Counted from the stretch's first letter, positions 1 to 8,525 are shown. The stretch: 64,000 nucleotides of DNA from Hymenobacter sp. 5317J-9 (GCF_022921075.1 NZ_CP095050.1:434001-498000), one strand, 5' to 3'. Program-made: numbers and translations. The notes: generated by a model from the sequence alone, not told the origin.

Positions 1-152
1 TTGCCGCTGGGCTGGTGGCGCTGGGCTGGTGGCTGCAGCCGGCCGATTGGTGGATGCGCCACGCTTGGCACGCGGGCCTGACGGTGCTGTTCCTGGCAGC
101 GCTGTGGGCGGTGGAGCGGCCGCAGGCGGCTTTTTCCACCAAAGCGGCCTGA
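1..152 (+). CDS. C-terminal end of a membrane protein, probably a polysaccharide flippase (partial)
   Basis: An open frame enters from the left edge (codon phase starts at base 3) and stops with TGA at 150-152. The 49 visible residues are hydrophobic and Trp-rich, with a transmembrane-like stretch (LTVLFLAALWAV) and a short polar tail ending STKAA. The gene lies directly before dut, and in many Bacteroidota a lipopolysaccharide or polysaccharide biosynthesis flippase occupies that place. The family call is therefore mostly inferred from context; the visible residues only show an integral membrane protein end. Confidence 0.55.
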   Translation, partial: AAGLVALGWWLQPADWWMRHAWHAGLTVLFLAALWAVERPQAAFSTKAA

Positions 153-220
153 TTAAGGCCGATATAGCCTCGTGGCTATCTTTACGACCCCATCCAATCC
201 TTTAAGCTGGTCATTTCTCC

Positions 221-658
221 ATGCTCATTCCCGTCATCAACCACTCCGGCCATCCGCTACCCGAATACCAGACGCCCCACGCCGCCGGCCTCGATTTGCG
301 GGCCCACCTGCCTGAGGGCCCCGTCACGCTGGGCCCGCTGGAGCGGCAGTTGATTCCGACGGGGCTGGGTATGGAAATTCCGGTGGGCTACGAGGCGCAG
401 GTGCGGCCCCGCAGTGGGCTGGCCGTGAAGCACGGCATCGGCATTGTGAACAGCCCGGGCACGATAGACGCCGACTACCGGGGCGAAATCCGGGTGTTGC
501 TGGTGAATTTATCGAACGAGCCCTTCGTGGTGAACGACGGCGAACGCATTGCCCAACTGATAGTTGCCAAGCACGAAACCATTGCCTGGCAGCCCGCCGA
601 AACCTTGAGCGTAACCCAACGCGGCGCGGGTGGGTATGGCAGTACAGGAAAAAGCTAA
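221..658 (+). CDS. dut: dUTP diphosphatase (dUTPase)
   Basis: Hydrolyses dUTP to dUMP and pyrophosphate in the cytoplasm, which keeps uracil out of DNA and supplies dUMP for thymidylate synthesis. All five motifs of the trimeric dUTPase family are present in order: AGLDLRA (residues 22-28), RPRSGLA (62-68), GTIDADYRG (80-88, with the catalytic Asp), GERIAQL (107-113) and the glycine-rich C-terminal [10 protein letters not shown] (134-143) that closes over the nucleotide. The length of 145 residues is normal. The ATG start leaves a complete motif 1. It heads the visible part of a co-directional cluster of envelope genes that runs to 6098. Confidence 0.97.
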   Translation: MLIPVINHSGHPLPEYQTPHAAGLDLRAHLPEGPVTLGPLERQLIPTGLGMEIPVGYEAQVRPRSGLAVKHGIGIVNSPGTIDADYRGEIRVLLVNLSNEPFVVNDGERIAQLIVAKHETIAWQPAETLSVTQRGAGGYGSTGKS

Positions 659-784
659 CATCCGGTAATCGGTTGTTGGCGGGCAGGTCCTAGCTTCGGG
701 CCGCCAAATGGCCGCCGGACGGGAGCGGCTGAAAATCTGCGCACACTGAACGAACTTTACAAATACCTGACCACTACTTCACAC

Positions 785-1795
785 ATGAAAATCATCGTTC
801 CGATGGCCGGCATGGGCAAGCGCATGCGCCCCCACACCCTCACCGTTCCCAAACCCCTGATTCCGATTGCGGGCAAGCCCATTGTGCAGCGCCTCGTGGA
901 GGACATTGCCAAAGTGTGCGGCGAGCCGGTGGACGAAGTCGCTTTCATCATCGGTCGCTTTGGCGCCGAGGTGGAGAAAAACCTGGTGAAAATAGCCGAG
1001 TCGGTGGGCGCCAAAGGAACCATCGTGTACCAGGACGAGCCCCTGGGCACGGCCCACGCCATTCTCTGCGCCAAAGAGGCCTTGACCGGCCCCGTGGTGG
1101 TGGCATTTGCCGACACGCTGTTCAAAGCCGACTTCACCCTCGATTCCAGCGTGCCCGGCACCATCTGGGTGCAGCAGGTGGAAGACCCGCGCCCCTTCGG
1201 CGTGGTGAAATTGAACGAGCAGGGCCAGATTACCGATTTCGTGGAGAAGCCCGAGACGTTCGTGTCGGACCTGGCCATCATCGGCATCTACTACTTCCAG
1301 GACGGCGACTACCTGCGCGATGAGCTGCAGTACCTGCTCGACAACGACATCAAGGACAAAGGCGAGTACCAGCTCACCAACGCCTTGGAGAATATGAAGA
1401 ACAAAGGCACGGTGTTCGTGCCCGGCCGCGTGACCGAGTGGCTCGACTGCGGCAACAAAGACGCCACCGTATACACGAACCAGCGCTACCTGGAGTACCT
1501 GAAGGAGCGCGGCGAGTCGCTGGTGGCTTCATCGGCCAAAATCACCAATTCGGTCATTATTGAGCCGGTGTACATCGGCGAAAACGCCATCGTGACGGAC
1601 TCGGTGGTGGGCCCGCACGTGAGCCTGGGCGACCACGCCAACGTGCGCGACTCGCGCCTGTCGAATTCCATTGTGCAGCAGTCGGCTTCGGTGCTGAATG
1701 CGGTTATCACCAATTCGATGATTGGCAACCACGCCGGCGTGACCGGTACGCCCGACGACTTGAGCCTGGGCGATTATAACCAGTTGCGCGTGTGA
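785..1795 (+). CDS. Sugar-phosphate nucleotidyltransferase with left-handed beta-helix tail
   Basis: Likely transfers a nucleotide to a sugar 1-phosphate to make an activated sugar for surface polysaccharide or cell wall. The N-terminus has the nucleotidyltransferase signature (PMAGMGKRMRP at 6-16, then PKPLIPI from 22), and EKPE with the following segment fits the catalytic core. The last ~80 residues have hexapeptide-like repeats (SVIIEPVYIG, AIVTDSVVG, HVSLGDHANV), as in GlmU- and RmlA-like enzymes. At 336 residues it is shorter than bifunctional GlmU, so an acetyltransferase activity is doubtful. The nucleotide (dTTP or UTP) and sugar cannot be read from the sequence. It follows dut by 126 bp. 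Confidence 0.88.
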   Translation: MKIIVPMAGMGKRMRPHTLTVPKPLIPIAGKPIVQRLVEDIAKVCGEPVDEVAFIIGRFGAEVEKNLVKIAESVGAKGTIVYQDEPLGTAHAILCAKEALTGPVVVAFADTLFKADFTLDSSVPGTIWVQQVEDPRPFGVVKLNEQGQITDFVEKPETFVSDLAIIGIYYFQDGDYLRDELQYLLDNDIKDKGEYQLTNALENMKNKGTVFVPGRVTEWLDCGNKDATVYTNQRYLEYLKERGESLVASSAKITNSVIIEPVYIGENAIVTDSVVGPHVSLGDHANVRDSRLSNSIVQQSASVLNAVITNSMIGNHAGVTGTPDDLSLGDYNQLRV

Positions 1796-1822
1796 CATTT
1801 TAAGGCGGAAATGCGTTACTAG

Positions 1823-1855
1823 CGACGCGGCCTTCTGCGGAGGGCCGCGTCGTTC
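1823..1855 (+). terminator. Hairpin after the nucleotidyltransferase gene
   Basis: A 10-bp perfect stem (CGACGCGGCC at 1823-1832 pairing with GGCCGCGTCG at 1843-1852) is followed by only a weak T-rich stretch (TTCGTTCG). It may terminate part of the transcription before the TPR gene. Confidence 0.5.
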
Positions 1856-1909
1856 GTTCGTAATCCCCGTAAATTCGTGAGCCGGGCCCGAGGTCCGGTT
1901 TTGTTGTAT

Positions 1910-3730
1910 ATGCGTCAAGTTGCTCTGAGTCTGTTGTTTTGGTTGGGTGCGGTGGCCATTGGCTACGCCCAGCCCACGGAGGGCGCCGCCAAGCCGCCCA
2001 CCAAACTGAGCCGTAAGGAGCAGCGTGCCCTGGAAAAAGAGCAGCGCGAAATCGACAAGAAACTGGCCGAGGCGAAGGCCAAGCGCGCCGCCGCGCCGCC
2101 GCTGTCGGAGCGCGAGCGGGAAATGAGCGAGGCCCTGTTTGTGGATGGGGTGAAGTATGTGATGCTGGAGGACTACACCAAAGGCCTGGAGCAGCTGCTG
2201 AAAGCGTACACGTTAAGCCCCGACAACGCGGCCCTCAACTACAAGATTGCTGAAGCCAACCTGCTGAGCGGCAACCTTCGCGACGCCAACAACTACGCCG
2301 AGGCTTCCATCCGGCTCGACCCGAAAAACGCTTACTATTACCTGCTGCTGGCCCAGATTCAGGCCAGCCAGAAGCAGTACGACAGCGCCACCAAAACCTA
2401 CGCGGCCCTCATCAAGCAGGTGCCGAACTCGGGCAACTACCTGTTTAACCTGGCCGACCTGTACCTGGCTCAGAACAAGCTGCCCGAGGCGCTGACGACC
2501 CTGGACCAGGCCGAAAAGGAGTTTGGGCAGGTGGATGAGATTTCCTTCAAGAAGCAGCAGATTTACCTCAAGCAGAACAAGCTGGACCTGGCCCTGGCCG
2601 AGGGCGAAAAGCTCATCAAGGCCAACCCGACCGAAAGCCGCTACGTGCTGGCCCAGGCCGAGATGTACGCCAGCAACAACCGCCTGCCCGACGCCCTGCG
2701 CGTGGCCCAGCAGGCCCTGCGCCTCGACCCCGACAACCCCCAGGCCCACATGATACTGGCCGAGGTGTACCGCCAGCAAAAGCAGCCCGAAGAATCGGCC
2801 CAGCAGCTGAAGCAGGCATTCGCCAGCCCCGCGTTGGACATTGACGACCGGGTGCGGGTGCTGGTGGGCTACATCAAGCAGCTGCCCAGCCCCACCGAAT
2901 CGGTGAACCAGTTGGCGCGGGATTTGGCCGCGGCCACCATCAAAGCCTATCCTAAGGACGCGAAATCTTACGCCGTGGCCGGCGACATTCAGACCCTGAC
3001 CGACCACAAAAAGGACGCCCGCGACACCTACCTGAAGGCCCTGCGCTACGACAACTCCAAGTTTCAACTCTGGCAGCAGGTGGTGCTTATTGATGCCGAA
3101 CTGAACCAGACCGATTCGCTGCTGGTGCACACCGACCGGGCGCTGGAGCTGTTTCCGAACCAGTCGTCGCTGTGGTTCTACAACGGCGTGGCGCATTTGC
3201 TGAAAAAGCAGCCGCAGAAGGGCGTGAAAGCCCTGGAGCACGGCCGCAAGCTGGTAGTGAACAACCCCGAGCTATTGGGACAGTTTGACGCCCAGCTGGG
3301 CGACGCCTACCACGAAATGCACCTGTACGAAAAGTCGGACGAGGCCTACGAAGCGGCCCTGGCCAGTGACCCCAACAACGTGCAGGTGCTCAACAACTAC
3401 AGCTACTTCCTCTCGCTACGGGGCGAGAAGCTGGACAAAGCCAAGCAGATGTCGGGCAAGGTGGTGAAGCAATTTCCCGATAACGACACTTACCTCGATA
3501 CCTACGCCTGGGTGCTCTACAAGATGAAGGACTACGCCGGCGCGAAAGCGGCGCTGGAAAAAGCCATGCAAACCACCAAAGACGCCTCCGTGATTGAACA
3601 CTACGGCGACGTCCTGTTCCAGCTCGGCGACAAGGACAAGGCCGTGGCCGAGTGGCAGCGCGCCCGCAAGGCCGGCGTGGCCTCCAACCTGCTGGAACGC
3701 AAATTGAAAGACCGAAAACTGTATGAATAA
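1910..3730 (+). CDS. Exported tetratricopeptide-repeat protein
   Basis: A periplasmic or outer-membrane-associated TPR scaffold of 606 residues. The frame is open from a GTG at 1877, but the ATG at 1910 gives a clean signal peptide (MRQVALSLLFWLGAVAIGYAQ), so that start is preferred. A charged Lys/Glu-rich segment (about 35-75) precedes about a dozen degenerate 34-residue TPR units spanning residues ~75-590 (for example NAALNYKIAEANLLSGNLRD and NNVQVLNNYSYFLSLRGEKL). Its stop overlaps the next gene by 8 bp, indicating translational coupling. In Bacteroidota this TPR gene commonly sits between a nucleotidyltransferase and a DUF4292 lipoprotein. A role in outer-membrane or polysaccharide assembly is inferred only from these neighbours. 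Confidence 0.88.
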   Translation: MRQVALSLLFWLGAVAIGYAQPTEGAAKPPTKLSRKEQRALEKEQREIDKKLAEAKAKRAAAPPLSEREREMSEALFVDGVKYVMLEDYTKGLEQLLKAYTLSPDNAALNYKIAEANLLSGNLRDANNYAEASIRLDPKNAYYYLLLAQIQASQKQYDSATKTYAALIKQVPNSGNYLFNLADLYLAQNKLPEALTTLDQAEKEFGQVDEISFKKQQIYLKQNKLDLALAEGEKLIKANPTESRYVLAQAEMYASNNRLPDALRVAQQALRLDPDNPQAHMILAEVYRQQKQPEESAQQLKQAFASPALDIDDRVRVLVGYIKQLPSPTESVNQLARDLAAATIKAYPKDAKSYAVAGDIQTLTDHKKDARDTYLKALRYDNSKFQLWQQVVLIDAELNQTDSLLVHTDRALELFPNQSSLWFYNGVAHLLKKQPQKGVKALEHGRKLVVNNPELLGQFDAQLGDAYHEMHLYEKSDEAYEAALASDPNNVQVLNNYSYFLSLRGEKLDKAKQMSGKVVKQFPDNDTYLDTYAWVLYKMKDYAGAKAALEKAMQTTKDASVIEHYGDVLFQLGDKDKAVAEWQRARKAGVASNLLERKLKDRKLYE

Positions 3731-4502
3731 AATTTCTTTGCTGTTGGCGCTGGGCCTGCTGACGGGTGGCTGTGCCCGCAAGGCCGTGCCCACTGCCTCT
3801 ACCACCGGCCCCGGCACGTCGGTATCGACGGCCGAGCCCGCGGTGCGGGCCACCAACACCACGTTTGTGTTCTTGAATGCCAAGGGCAAAGCCCAAATCA
3901 ACATGAAGGGCGAAAAGCAAGGTGCCAACATTGCCTTGCGCATGCGCCGCGACAGCATCATCTGGGTGTCGGCGTCGCTGGTGGGCATTGAGGGCGTGCG
4001 GGCCGTGCTCACCCGCGACTCGGTGCACGTGCTGAACCGCCTGGAAAAAACCTACTTCTCGGGCGGCTACGACTACCTCAGCAAGCTGCTGAACGTGCCC
4101 ATCAGCTTTGCTCAGATGCAGGCCCTGCTGCTGGGCGACTACCTGCCGGCCCCCGCCGGCACCACGCCCACCATTGCCGTGGAAGAAGCCGGCCGCCAGC
4201 GCGTGAGCTACCCGCTGGCCGGCGTGCTCATCGAGCGCCTGTTGCAAGCCGAAACCGGCCGCGTGCAGCAGCTCAAGGTGAAGGACGACGCCACCCAGCG
4301 CAACCTAACCGTGGACTACACCGATTTCAAGCCGCTGGAAGACCAGGGCAACCTGCCCTTTGCGCACGCCACGTTCATTCAGGCCCAGCAGCCCTCGGCG
4401 GGCGCCGTGACGGCGGCCATCAACTACAGCAAGGTGAACGTGGGGCGCGAGCGGCTCGCGTTTCCATTTGCCGTGCCCAAGGGCTACAAGCGGCAGAAAT
4501 AG
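3723..4502 (+). CDS. DUF4292-family lipoprotein
   Basis: A 259-residue lipoprotein. The N-terminus MNKISLLLALGLLTGGCARK is a type II signal sequence with lipobox LTGGC, so Cys17 should be lipidated. The following ~20 residues are a Thr/Ser/Pro-rich tether, and the rest alternates short beta-type segments (TTFVFLNAKGKAQINMKG, IIWVSASLVGIEGVRAVLT). The family resembles LolA/LolB-like lipoprotein carriers, which suggests, without proof, a part in lipid or lipoprotein transport. It overlaps the TPR gene by 8 bp and is followed 3 bp later by the EnvC-like gene, so the three are almost certainly one transcript. Confidence 0.85.
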   Translation: MNKISLLLALGLLTGGCARKAVPTASTTGPGTSVSTAEPAVRATNTTFVFLNAKGKAQINMKGEKQGANIALRMRRDSIIWVSASLVGIEGVRAVLTRDSVHVLNRLEKTYFSGGYDYLSKLLNVPISFAQMQALLLGDYLPAPAGTTPTIAVEEAGRQRVSYPLAGVLIERLLQAETGRVQQLKVKDDATQRNLTVDYTDFKPLEDQGNLPFAHATFIQAQQPSAGAVTAAINYSKVNVGRERLAFPFAVPKGYKRQK

Positions 4503-4505
4503 GCA

Positions 4506-6098
4506 GTGGCTTTGGACTGGTATCTGGTGAACAACGTCTCTTTACAACGCCTTGAGCAAGTTGCCCGTGTCGGGGCCCGGCTGGTGGGCCGGCGCGGGCT
4601 GTGGCTGTGCCTGCTGAGCTTGTGGCTGGTGGCGCCCGCCGCGGCCCAGCAGCGCAACAAGAAGCAGCCGCCTAAAACCACCAGAACGGCCAAAAAAACC
4701 AAAGCAACGGCCCGCCCTGTGCCGCGCAAGTCGGCTGCTGCGCGCCCGGCCCGCCTCAAAACCAAGGCCCAACTGGAGCGGGAGCGCCAGGCCAACCTGC
4801 GCCAGATTCAGGCCACTAGCCAAGCCCTGAACCAGACCCAGGAAAAGAAGAAAGTGAGCTTGGGCCAGCTCAACGTCATCAAGGAAAAGCTGACGGTGAA
4901 GAAGCAGGTCATTCAGGGCATTTCGACCCAGCTGCACGGCATCGAAACCAACGTGCACCAAACGGCCACCGAGGTGCTCAAAACCCAGCAAACCCTGCGC
5001 GAGCTCAAAGCCGAATACGCCCGCCTGCTGTACACGGCCTCGAAAACGGCCAACGGCTTCAACCGGCTCATGTTCTTGTTTGCGTCGGAGTCGTTCAACC
5101 AGTTTACGCTGCGGCTGCGCTACATCCGGCAGTATACCGAGGAGCGCCAGCGCCAGGCAGCCCGCATCATGGGCACGCAGTACCGGCTGCACCAGCAGCT
5201 TTCGGGCCTCACCGAGCAGCAGAAACGCAAGAGCAGCCTGCTGAACAGCCAGTTGAATGAAAATCGCAACCTGCTTTCTCTGAAAACGAAGGAAGACGAG
5301 ATGGTGCAGCAGCTCAGCCAGCAGGAGCAGGGCCTGCGCCAGGAGCTGGAAGAGCGCCGCCAGGCCGTAAACCGCCTCGACAACCTCATTGCCGAGCGGG
5401 TACGCGAAGAAATAGCCCGCGCCGCTCGCGCTGCCCGCTTAGCCGCCCGCCGCGAAGCCGCGCTGGCCGCTGCCCGCGAGGCGCGCCGGGCCGCGGCGGC
5501 CCGCAACGCCGGCGGCGGCGCCGGCCCCGCCCGCCCGCGCCGCGACCCCGAAACCGCTTCGGCCGCCGCTGCCGATGACGACCCCACCGCCGCGCCGGAA
5601 AGCGACGCCCCCGAAACCGCCGCCGAGAAAGCCGCCGACCGCCGCGCCGTGCGCATTGCCCTCACGCCCGAAACGGCGCTGGCGTCCTCGTCCTTTTCCG
5701 GCAACCGCGGCCGCCTGCCGTGGCCGGTGAGCCGCGGCTTCATCAGCCAGCACTTTGGCCGCCACCCGCACCCGGTGTTGAAAAACGTAACCGTCGAAAA
5801 CCGCGGCATCGACATTCAAACCGGCGAGGGCGAGGCCGTGCGCTCCTGCTTCGACGGCAAGGTGCTCACCATCGCCAACATTGCGGGCATGAACACCATC
5901 GTCATGATTCAGCACGGCGACTTCTTCACGGTGTACGCCAAGCTGCGCTCGGTGAGCGTGCACGAGGGCCAGCGCGTGAGCGCCCGCGAGGTCATCGGCA
6001 CGGTGGCTACCTCGGCCGAAGGCACGTCGGAGGTGCAGTTTCAAGTGTGGCACAACTCGGCCAACCTGAACCCGGAGAACTGGCTGGGGCGCAAGTAG
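4506..6098 (+). CDS. EnvC/NlpD-like murein hydrolase activator with degenerate M23 domain
   Basis: A 530-residue exported protein. From GTG 4506 an N-terminal stretch leads into a hydrophobic segment ending APAAAQ; the GTG at 4527 is an alternative start. Residues ~95-300 are a long Gln/Glu/Lys-rich coiled coil, ~300-385 an Ala/Arg then Asp/Glu-rich linker, and ~400-527 a LytM/M23 domain. Two zinc-binding sites appear lost. The usual HxGxD reads NRGID, and the usual HxH reads VQFQVWH. This matches the EnvC class, which does not cut peptidoglycan but switches on amidases during cell separation. It ends the dut-to-EnvC cluster and is followed by a strong hairpin. Confidence 0.87.
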   Translation: MALDWYLVNNVSLQRLEQVARVGARLVGRRGLWLCLLSLWLVAPAAAQQRNKKQPPKTTRTAKKTKATARPVPRKSAAARPARLKTKAQLERERQANLRQIQATSQALNQTQEKKKVSLGQLNVIKEKLTVKKQVIQGISTQLHGIETNVHQTATEVLKTQQTLRELKAEYARLLYTASKTANGFNRLMFLFASESFNQFTLRLRYIRQYTEERQRQAARIMGTQYRLHQQLSGLTEQQKRKSSLLNSQLNENRNLLSLKTKEDEMVQQLSQQEQGLRQELEERRQAVNRLDNLIAERVREEIARAARAARLAARREAALAAAREARRAAAARNAGGGAGPARPRRDPETASAAAADDDPTAAPESDAPETAAEKAADRRAVRIALTPETALASSSFSGNRGRLPWPVSRGFISQHFGRHPHPVLKNVTVENRGIDIQTGEGEAVRSCFDGKVLTIANIAGMNTIVMIQHGDFFTVYAKLRSVSVHEGQRVSAREVIGTVATSAEGTSEVQFQVWHNSANLNPENWLGRK

Positions 6099-6128
6099 AA
6101 GCCGCCAACCCCAACGCCCGCAACGAAG

Positions 6129-6190
6129 AAGGCCCTTCGACGTGCCGGCAGCGCACTGCGCTTGCCGACTGTCAAAGGGCCTTCTGCACA
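6129..6190 (+). terminator. Strong stem-loop terminator after the EnvC-like gene
   Basis: AAGGCCCTTCGAC on the left pairs with GTCAAAGGGCCTT on the right with one wobble, and an inner GGCAGCG/CGCTTGCC pairing extends the stem. A T-poor tail and an A-rich run (6199-6207) follow. It lies between genes that converge, so it may act in both directions. Confidence 0.7.
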
Positions 6191-6395
6191 CCAACCTTAA
6201 AAAAAAACACCGAGCAAAGCGCGGTGTCTTTCTGAGCTATGAAAACAAACTTAGCTGTCGGCAGAAGCGGCTACAGCAGCCTCAACCGATAACCGAAACA
6301 AAGATGGGGGCCCCGGCCGGTGCCGTGCCGGGCAACTCGGTGAATGACGACTGGGAACCGGCGAACGGCGCGTTTAGCTGGGCGCAAAGGCTGGC

Positions 6396-7400
6396 CTATA
6401 CCAGGTTGAGGCGAGCCAGCAGGCCGGCCTTGTAGGAACTGCCGATGGGCACGCGCACCGGCGTGCGGGGCCCGGAGCCGTCGCGCACGCCGTCGAGCAG
6501 GGCGGCGTCGGCTTCGATGGACACAATGCGGTCGAGGCGCACGATGTACTTGCGGTGGATTCGGGCGAAGTCGCGCACCGGTAGCTTGGTTTCGAGGTCC
6601 TTCATGGTGCCGTACATGGTGAGGCGCTCGCGGGTGGTGTGCAGGTTCACGTAGTCGCCGAGGGCTTCCACGTACTGCAGGTCGGCGGTGAGCACACGCA
6701 CCAGGCGCTGGTCCTGCTTCACGAATATCTCGGTGCGGTTGTTGGCGTAGAGTGAGTCGCCGGTGTGGTTGGCCATGCGCAGTACGCCTTCCAGCTTCTG
6801 GCGCTCGTCTTCGAGCTGCAACCGGACGCGGCGCAGCTCCAGGTGGGCCATCACCTGCCGGGCCAGAATGCGCAGGGCATCGCGCTGGTCGGCGGTGAGC
6901 ACGCGCGGCACCGTGTCGATGGCGCAGAGCGTGCCCAGGGGCTGGCCTTCGGGCGAGAGCAGCGGGGCCCCGGCGTAGAAGCGAATGTTGGGGTCGCTGG
7001 TCACGAGGGGGTTGTTGGCAAAGCGCGCGTCGGCGGTGGCGTCGCGCACTTCGTACACGTCGTTGGCCCGCATGGCGTATTGACAAAACGCGTGTTCGCG
7101 CGGGGTTTGCTGGGTGTCGAGGCCCACGTGGGCCTTGAACCACTGGCGGCTGTCGTCGATGAGCGAAACCAGCGAAATGGGAGTGCCGCAGATGAAGGCC
7201 GAAAGCTGCGCGATGTCGGTGAACACCTGCTCCTGGCCCGTGTCGAGAATTTGGTAACTGCGCAGCGCGTCAAGGCGGTCGGCTTCGTTTACCTGGCGCA
7301 GGGCACTGTCGGGAGGGGTAGTGGTCGGGGAAGGATTCACAGCGGTTAGCAAGAAGCGGTTTCGGGCCGTGCGGGGGCAGGTAGGAGCGCGGGGCAGCAT
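6396..7400 (-). CDS. GAF-domain sensor with C-terminal LytTR DNA-binding domain
   Basis: A one-component regulator of 334 residues. Residues ~60-190 form a GAF domain of the type fused to bacterial signalling proteins (DIAQLSAFICGTPISLVSLI, FYAGAPLLSPEGQPLGTLCA). A short linker helix follows, and residues ~235-330 form a LytTR DNA-binding domain (YVEALGDYVNLHTTRERLTM, FARIHRKYIVRLDRI). There is no receiver domain and no histidine kinase nearby, so the GAF domain itself probably senses the signal. The first 20 residues are basic and low in complexity, and the GTG at 7340 is a possible true start. The -7-like box sits only ~10 bp upstream of ATG 7400, which also favours a later start. Confidence 0.88.
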   Translation of the reverse strand: MLPRAPTCPRTARNRFLLTAVNPSPTTTPPDSALRQVNEADRLDALRSYQILDTGQEQVFTDIAQLSAFICGTPISLVSLIDDSRQWFKAHVGLDTQQTPREHAFCQYAMRANDVYEVRDATADARFANNPLVTSDPNIRFYAGAPLLSPEGQPLGTLCAIDTVPRVLTADQRDALRILARQVMAHLELRRVRLQLEDERQKLEGVLRMANHTGDSLYANNRTEIFVKQDQRLVRVLTADLQYVEALGDYVNLHTTRERLTMYGTMKDLETKLPVRDFARIHRKYIVRLDRIVSIEADAALLDGVRDGSGPRTPVRVPIGSSYKAGLLARLNLV

Positions 7401-7410
7401 GCAGAGCCAG

Positions 7411-7418
7411 CAAAGCTA
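7411..7418 (-). promoter_or_regulatory. Bacteroidota-type -7 box for the GAF-LytTR gene
   Basis: On the minus strand the sequence reads TAGCTTTG, an exact match to the TAnnTTTG consensus used by the primary sigma factor of Bacteroidota. No clear TTTG -33 box is seen. It lies so close to ATG 7400 that the transcript would be nearly leaderless. Confidence 0.4.
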
Positions 7419-7533
7419 AGATATGGGTTTCAGCGCACTGCGCTCTTCCCGTCGAACCGTGACCAGGGGCCGGTCAACCCCCGCGCTTTATCTACGAAAC
7501 GACGGCTTCATTCATCAAACACCTGCCATCGGG

Positions 7534-7541
7534 TATCTTTG
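7534..7541 (+). promoter_or_regulatory. -7 box upstream of the first tatA
   Basis: TATCTTTG matches TAnnTTTG exactly, 73 bp before the tatA ATG. A -33 TTTG is not evident. Confidence 0.45.
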
Positions 7542-7614
7542 TTGCTCCAAACGGCGTTCGGCTACGTATATCCTCTTTTATCATCCCAAACCGGGCCGTG
7601 GCGCCCATTCGCTC

Positions 7615-7992
7615 ATGCATCATCCCCTGTTTCTAATCGGCAGCTTCGGCACCACCGAAATCCTGCTTATCCTGTTCGTCATCATCTTGCTGTTTGGGGC
7701 CAAGCGTATTCCCGAGCTGTTTCGGGGCATGGGTCAGGGCGTGCGGGAGTTCAAAGACGCCACCGCCAAGCCCGAAGAGCAGCAGCCGCAATACCGCGAC
7801 CAGCCCGGCGCCCCGGTGCCGCCTTACCAGCAACAATATCCTCAGCAGGGCTACCCGCAACAGGGCTACCCCCAGCAGCCCCCGCAGGGCTACCCGCAGC
7901 AGCCGCAACAAGGCTATCCGCAGCAGGGCTACCAGCAGCCCGCGCCGCCGGCCTACAACCCCAACGACCCCAACAGCCGGCCGCGCCAGTAG
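7615..7992 (+). CDS. tatA: TatA/E twin-arginine translocase subunit with Gln/Pro/Tyr-rich tail
   Basis: A pore-forming subunit of the Tat pathway, which exports folded proteins. ATG 7615 gives MHHPLFLIGSFGTTEILLIL; the frame is open further upstream, but only this start places the single transmembrane helix (~13-32) at the N-terminus. The helix is followed by the family hallmark FGAKRIPELFRGMGQGVREF, a glycine hinge and amphipathic helix. The tail from residue ~57 is unusual: YPQQGYPQQ-type repeats make it low in complexity and prion-like in composition. A second TatA gene follows 42 bp downstream. No tatC is in the window. Confidence 0.92.
   Translation: MHHPLFLIGSFGTTEILLILFVIILLFGAKRIPELFRGMGQGVREFKDATAKPEEQQPQYRDQPGAPVPPYQQQYPQQGYPQQGYPQQPPQGYPQQPQQGYPQQGYQQPAPPAYNPNDPNSRPRQ
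7840..7945 (+). repeat. In-gene short repeats encoding PQQGY units
   Basis: Imperfect copies of a CAGCAGGGCTACCCG-type unit lie head to tail inside tatA and encode repeated PQQGY units. Such tracts can change length by slippage. Confidence 0.7.
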
Positions 7993-8034
7993 GGCCGGCT
8001 CGTTATTCTATTTTACCCATTAAGCTCCTTTCGT

Positions 8035-8520
8035 ATGTTTGGTGATATCGGTGGTTCGGAGGTGATTCTCATCATGGTGGTCATCCTCATTTTCTTTGGC
8101 GCCAACAAAATTCCGGAACTGGCTCGCGGTCTCGGCAAGGGCATCCGCGAGTTCAAGGATGCCAGCACGGAGATTCGGCGCGAGTTTGAGCAAGCCGGCC
8201 AGCCGGCCCAGCCCAACAACTACGCCCAGCAGAACAATTACCCGCCGCAGCCCGGCTACGGCCCCCAAGGCCAATTTCCCGCGCCGCCCGCGCCCAACGC
8301 GGAGCCTGCTTCTGGTTTCGACCCCTGGGCCACGCCGGCCTACGTGGCCCCCACCGCCGATGCCGACTACCTGCAGCACCCCAACATTCCGGAGCCCCAC
8401 CAGGCCGAGGAGCCCGCGCCGCCGGTGGCTCACCAGCTGCCGCCCAACCTGGCGCCCGAAGGCACCCAGCCCCGGCAGCCCTACATTCCCGCCAACGCCA
8501 GTCCTAGCGCCGATGCGTAA
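8035..8520 (+). CDS. tatA: Second TatA/E twin-arginine translocase subunit
   Basis: 161 residues. The N-terminal helix (GGSEVILIMVVILIFFGANK) is followed by the amphipathic helix KIPELARGLGKGIREFKDAS, the standard TatA architecture, in which FGANKIPEL aligns with FGAKRIPEL of the neighbour. From residue ~60 the protein is a Pro/Ala/Gln/Asn-rich disordered tail with no PQQGY repeats, so the paralogues share the functional core but not the tail. It lies between the first tatA and gatA on the same strand. One copy may act as TatB, because many Bacteroidota lack an obvious tatB; that is inference. Confidence 0.92.
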   Translation: MFGDIGGSEVILIMVVILIFFGANKIPELARGLGKGIREFKDASTEIRREFEQAGQPAQPNNYAQQNNYPPQPGYGPQGQFPAPPAPNAEPASGFDPWATPAYVAPTADADYLQHPNIPEPHQAEEPAPPVAHQLPPNLAPEGTQPRQPYIPANASPSADA

Positions 8521-8525
8521 CTTTG
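8518..8525 (+). promoter_or_regulatory. -7 box for gatA overlapping the end of the second tatA
   Basis: TAACTTTG matches TAnnTTTG; its TAA is the stop codon of the upstream gene. It stands 28 bp before the gatA TTG start. No -33 box is obvious. Confidence 0.45.

Noticed and set aside
1877..1909. GTG 1877 as the start of the TPR gene
   Set aside because: It would place 11 charged and mixed residues before a clean signal peptide that begins at ATG 1910.
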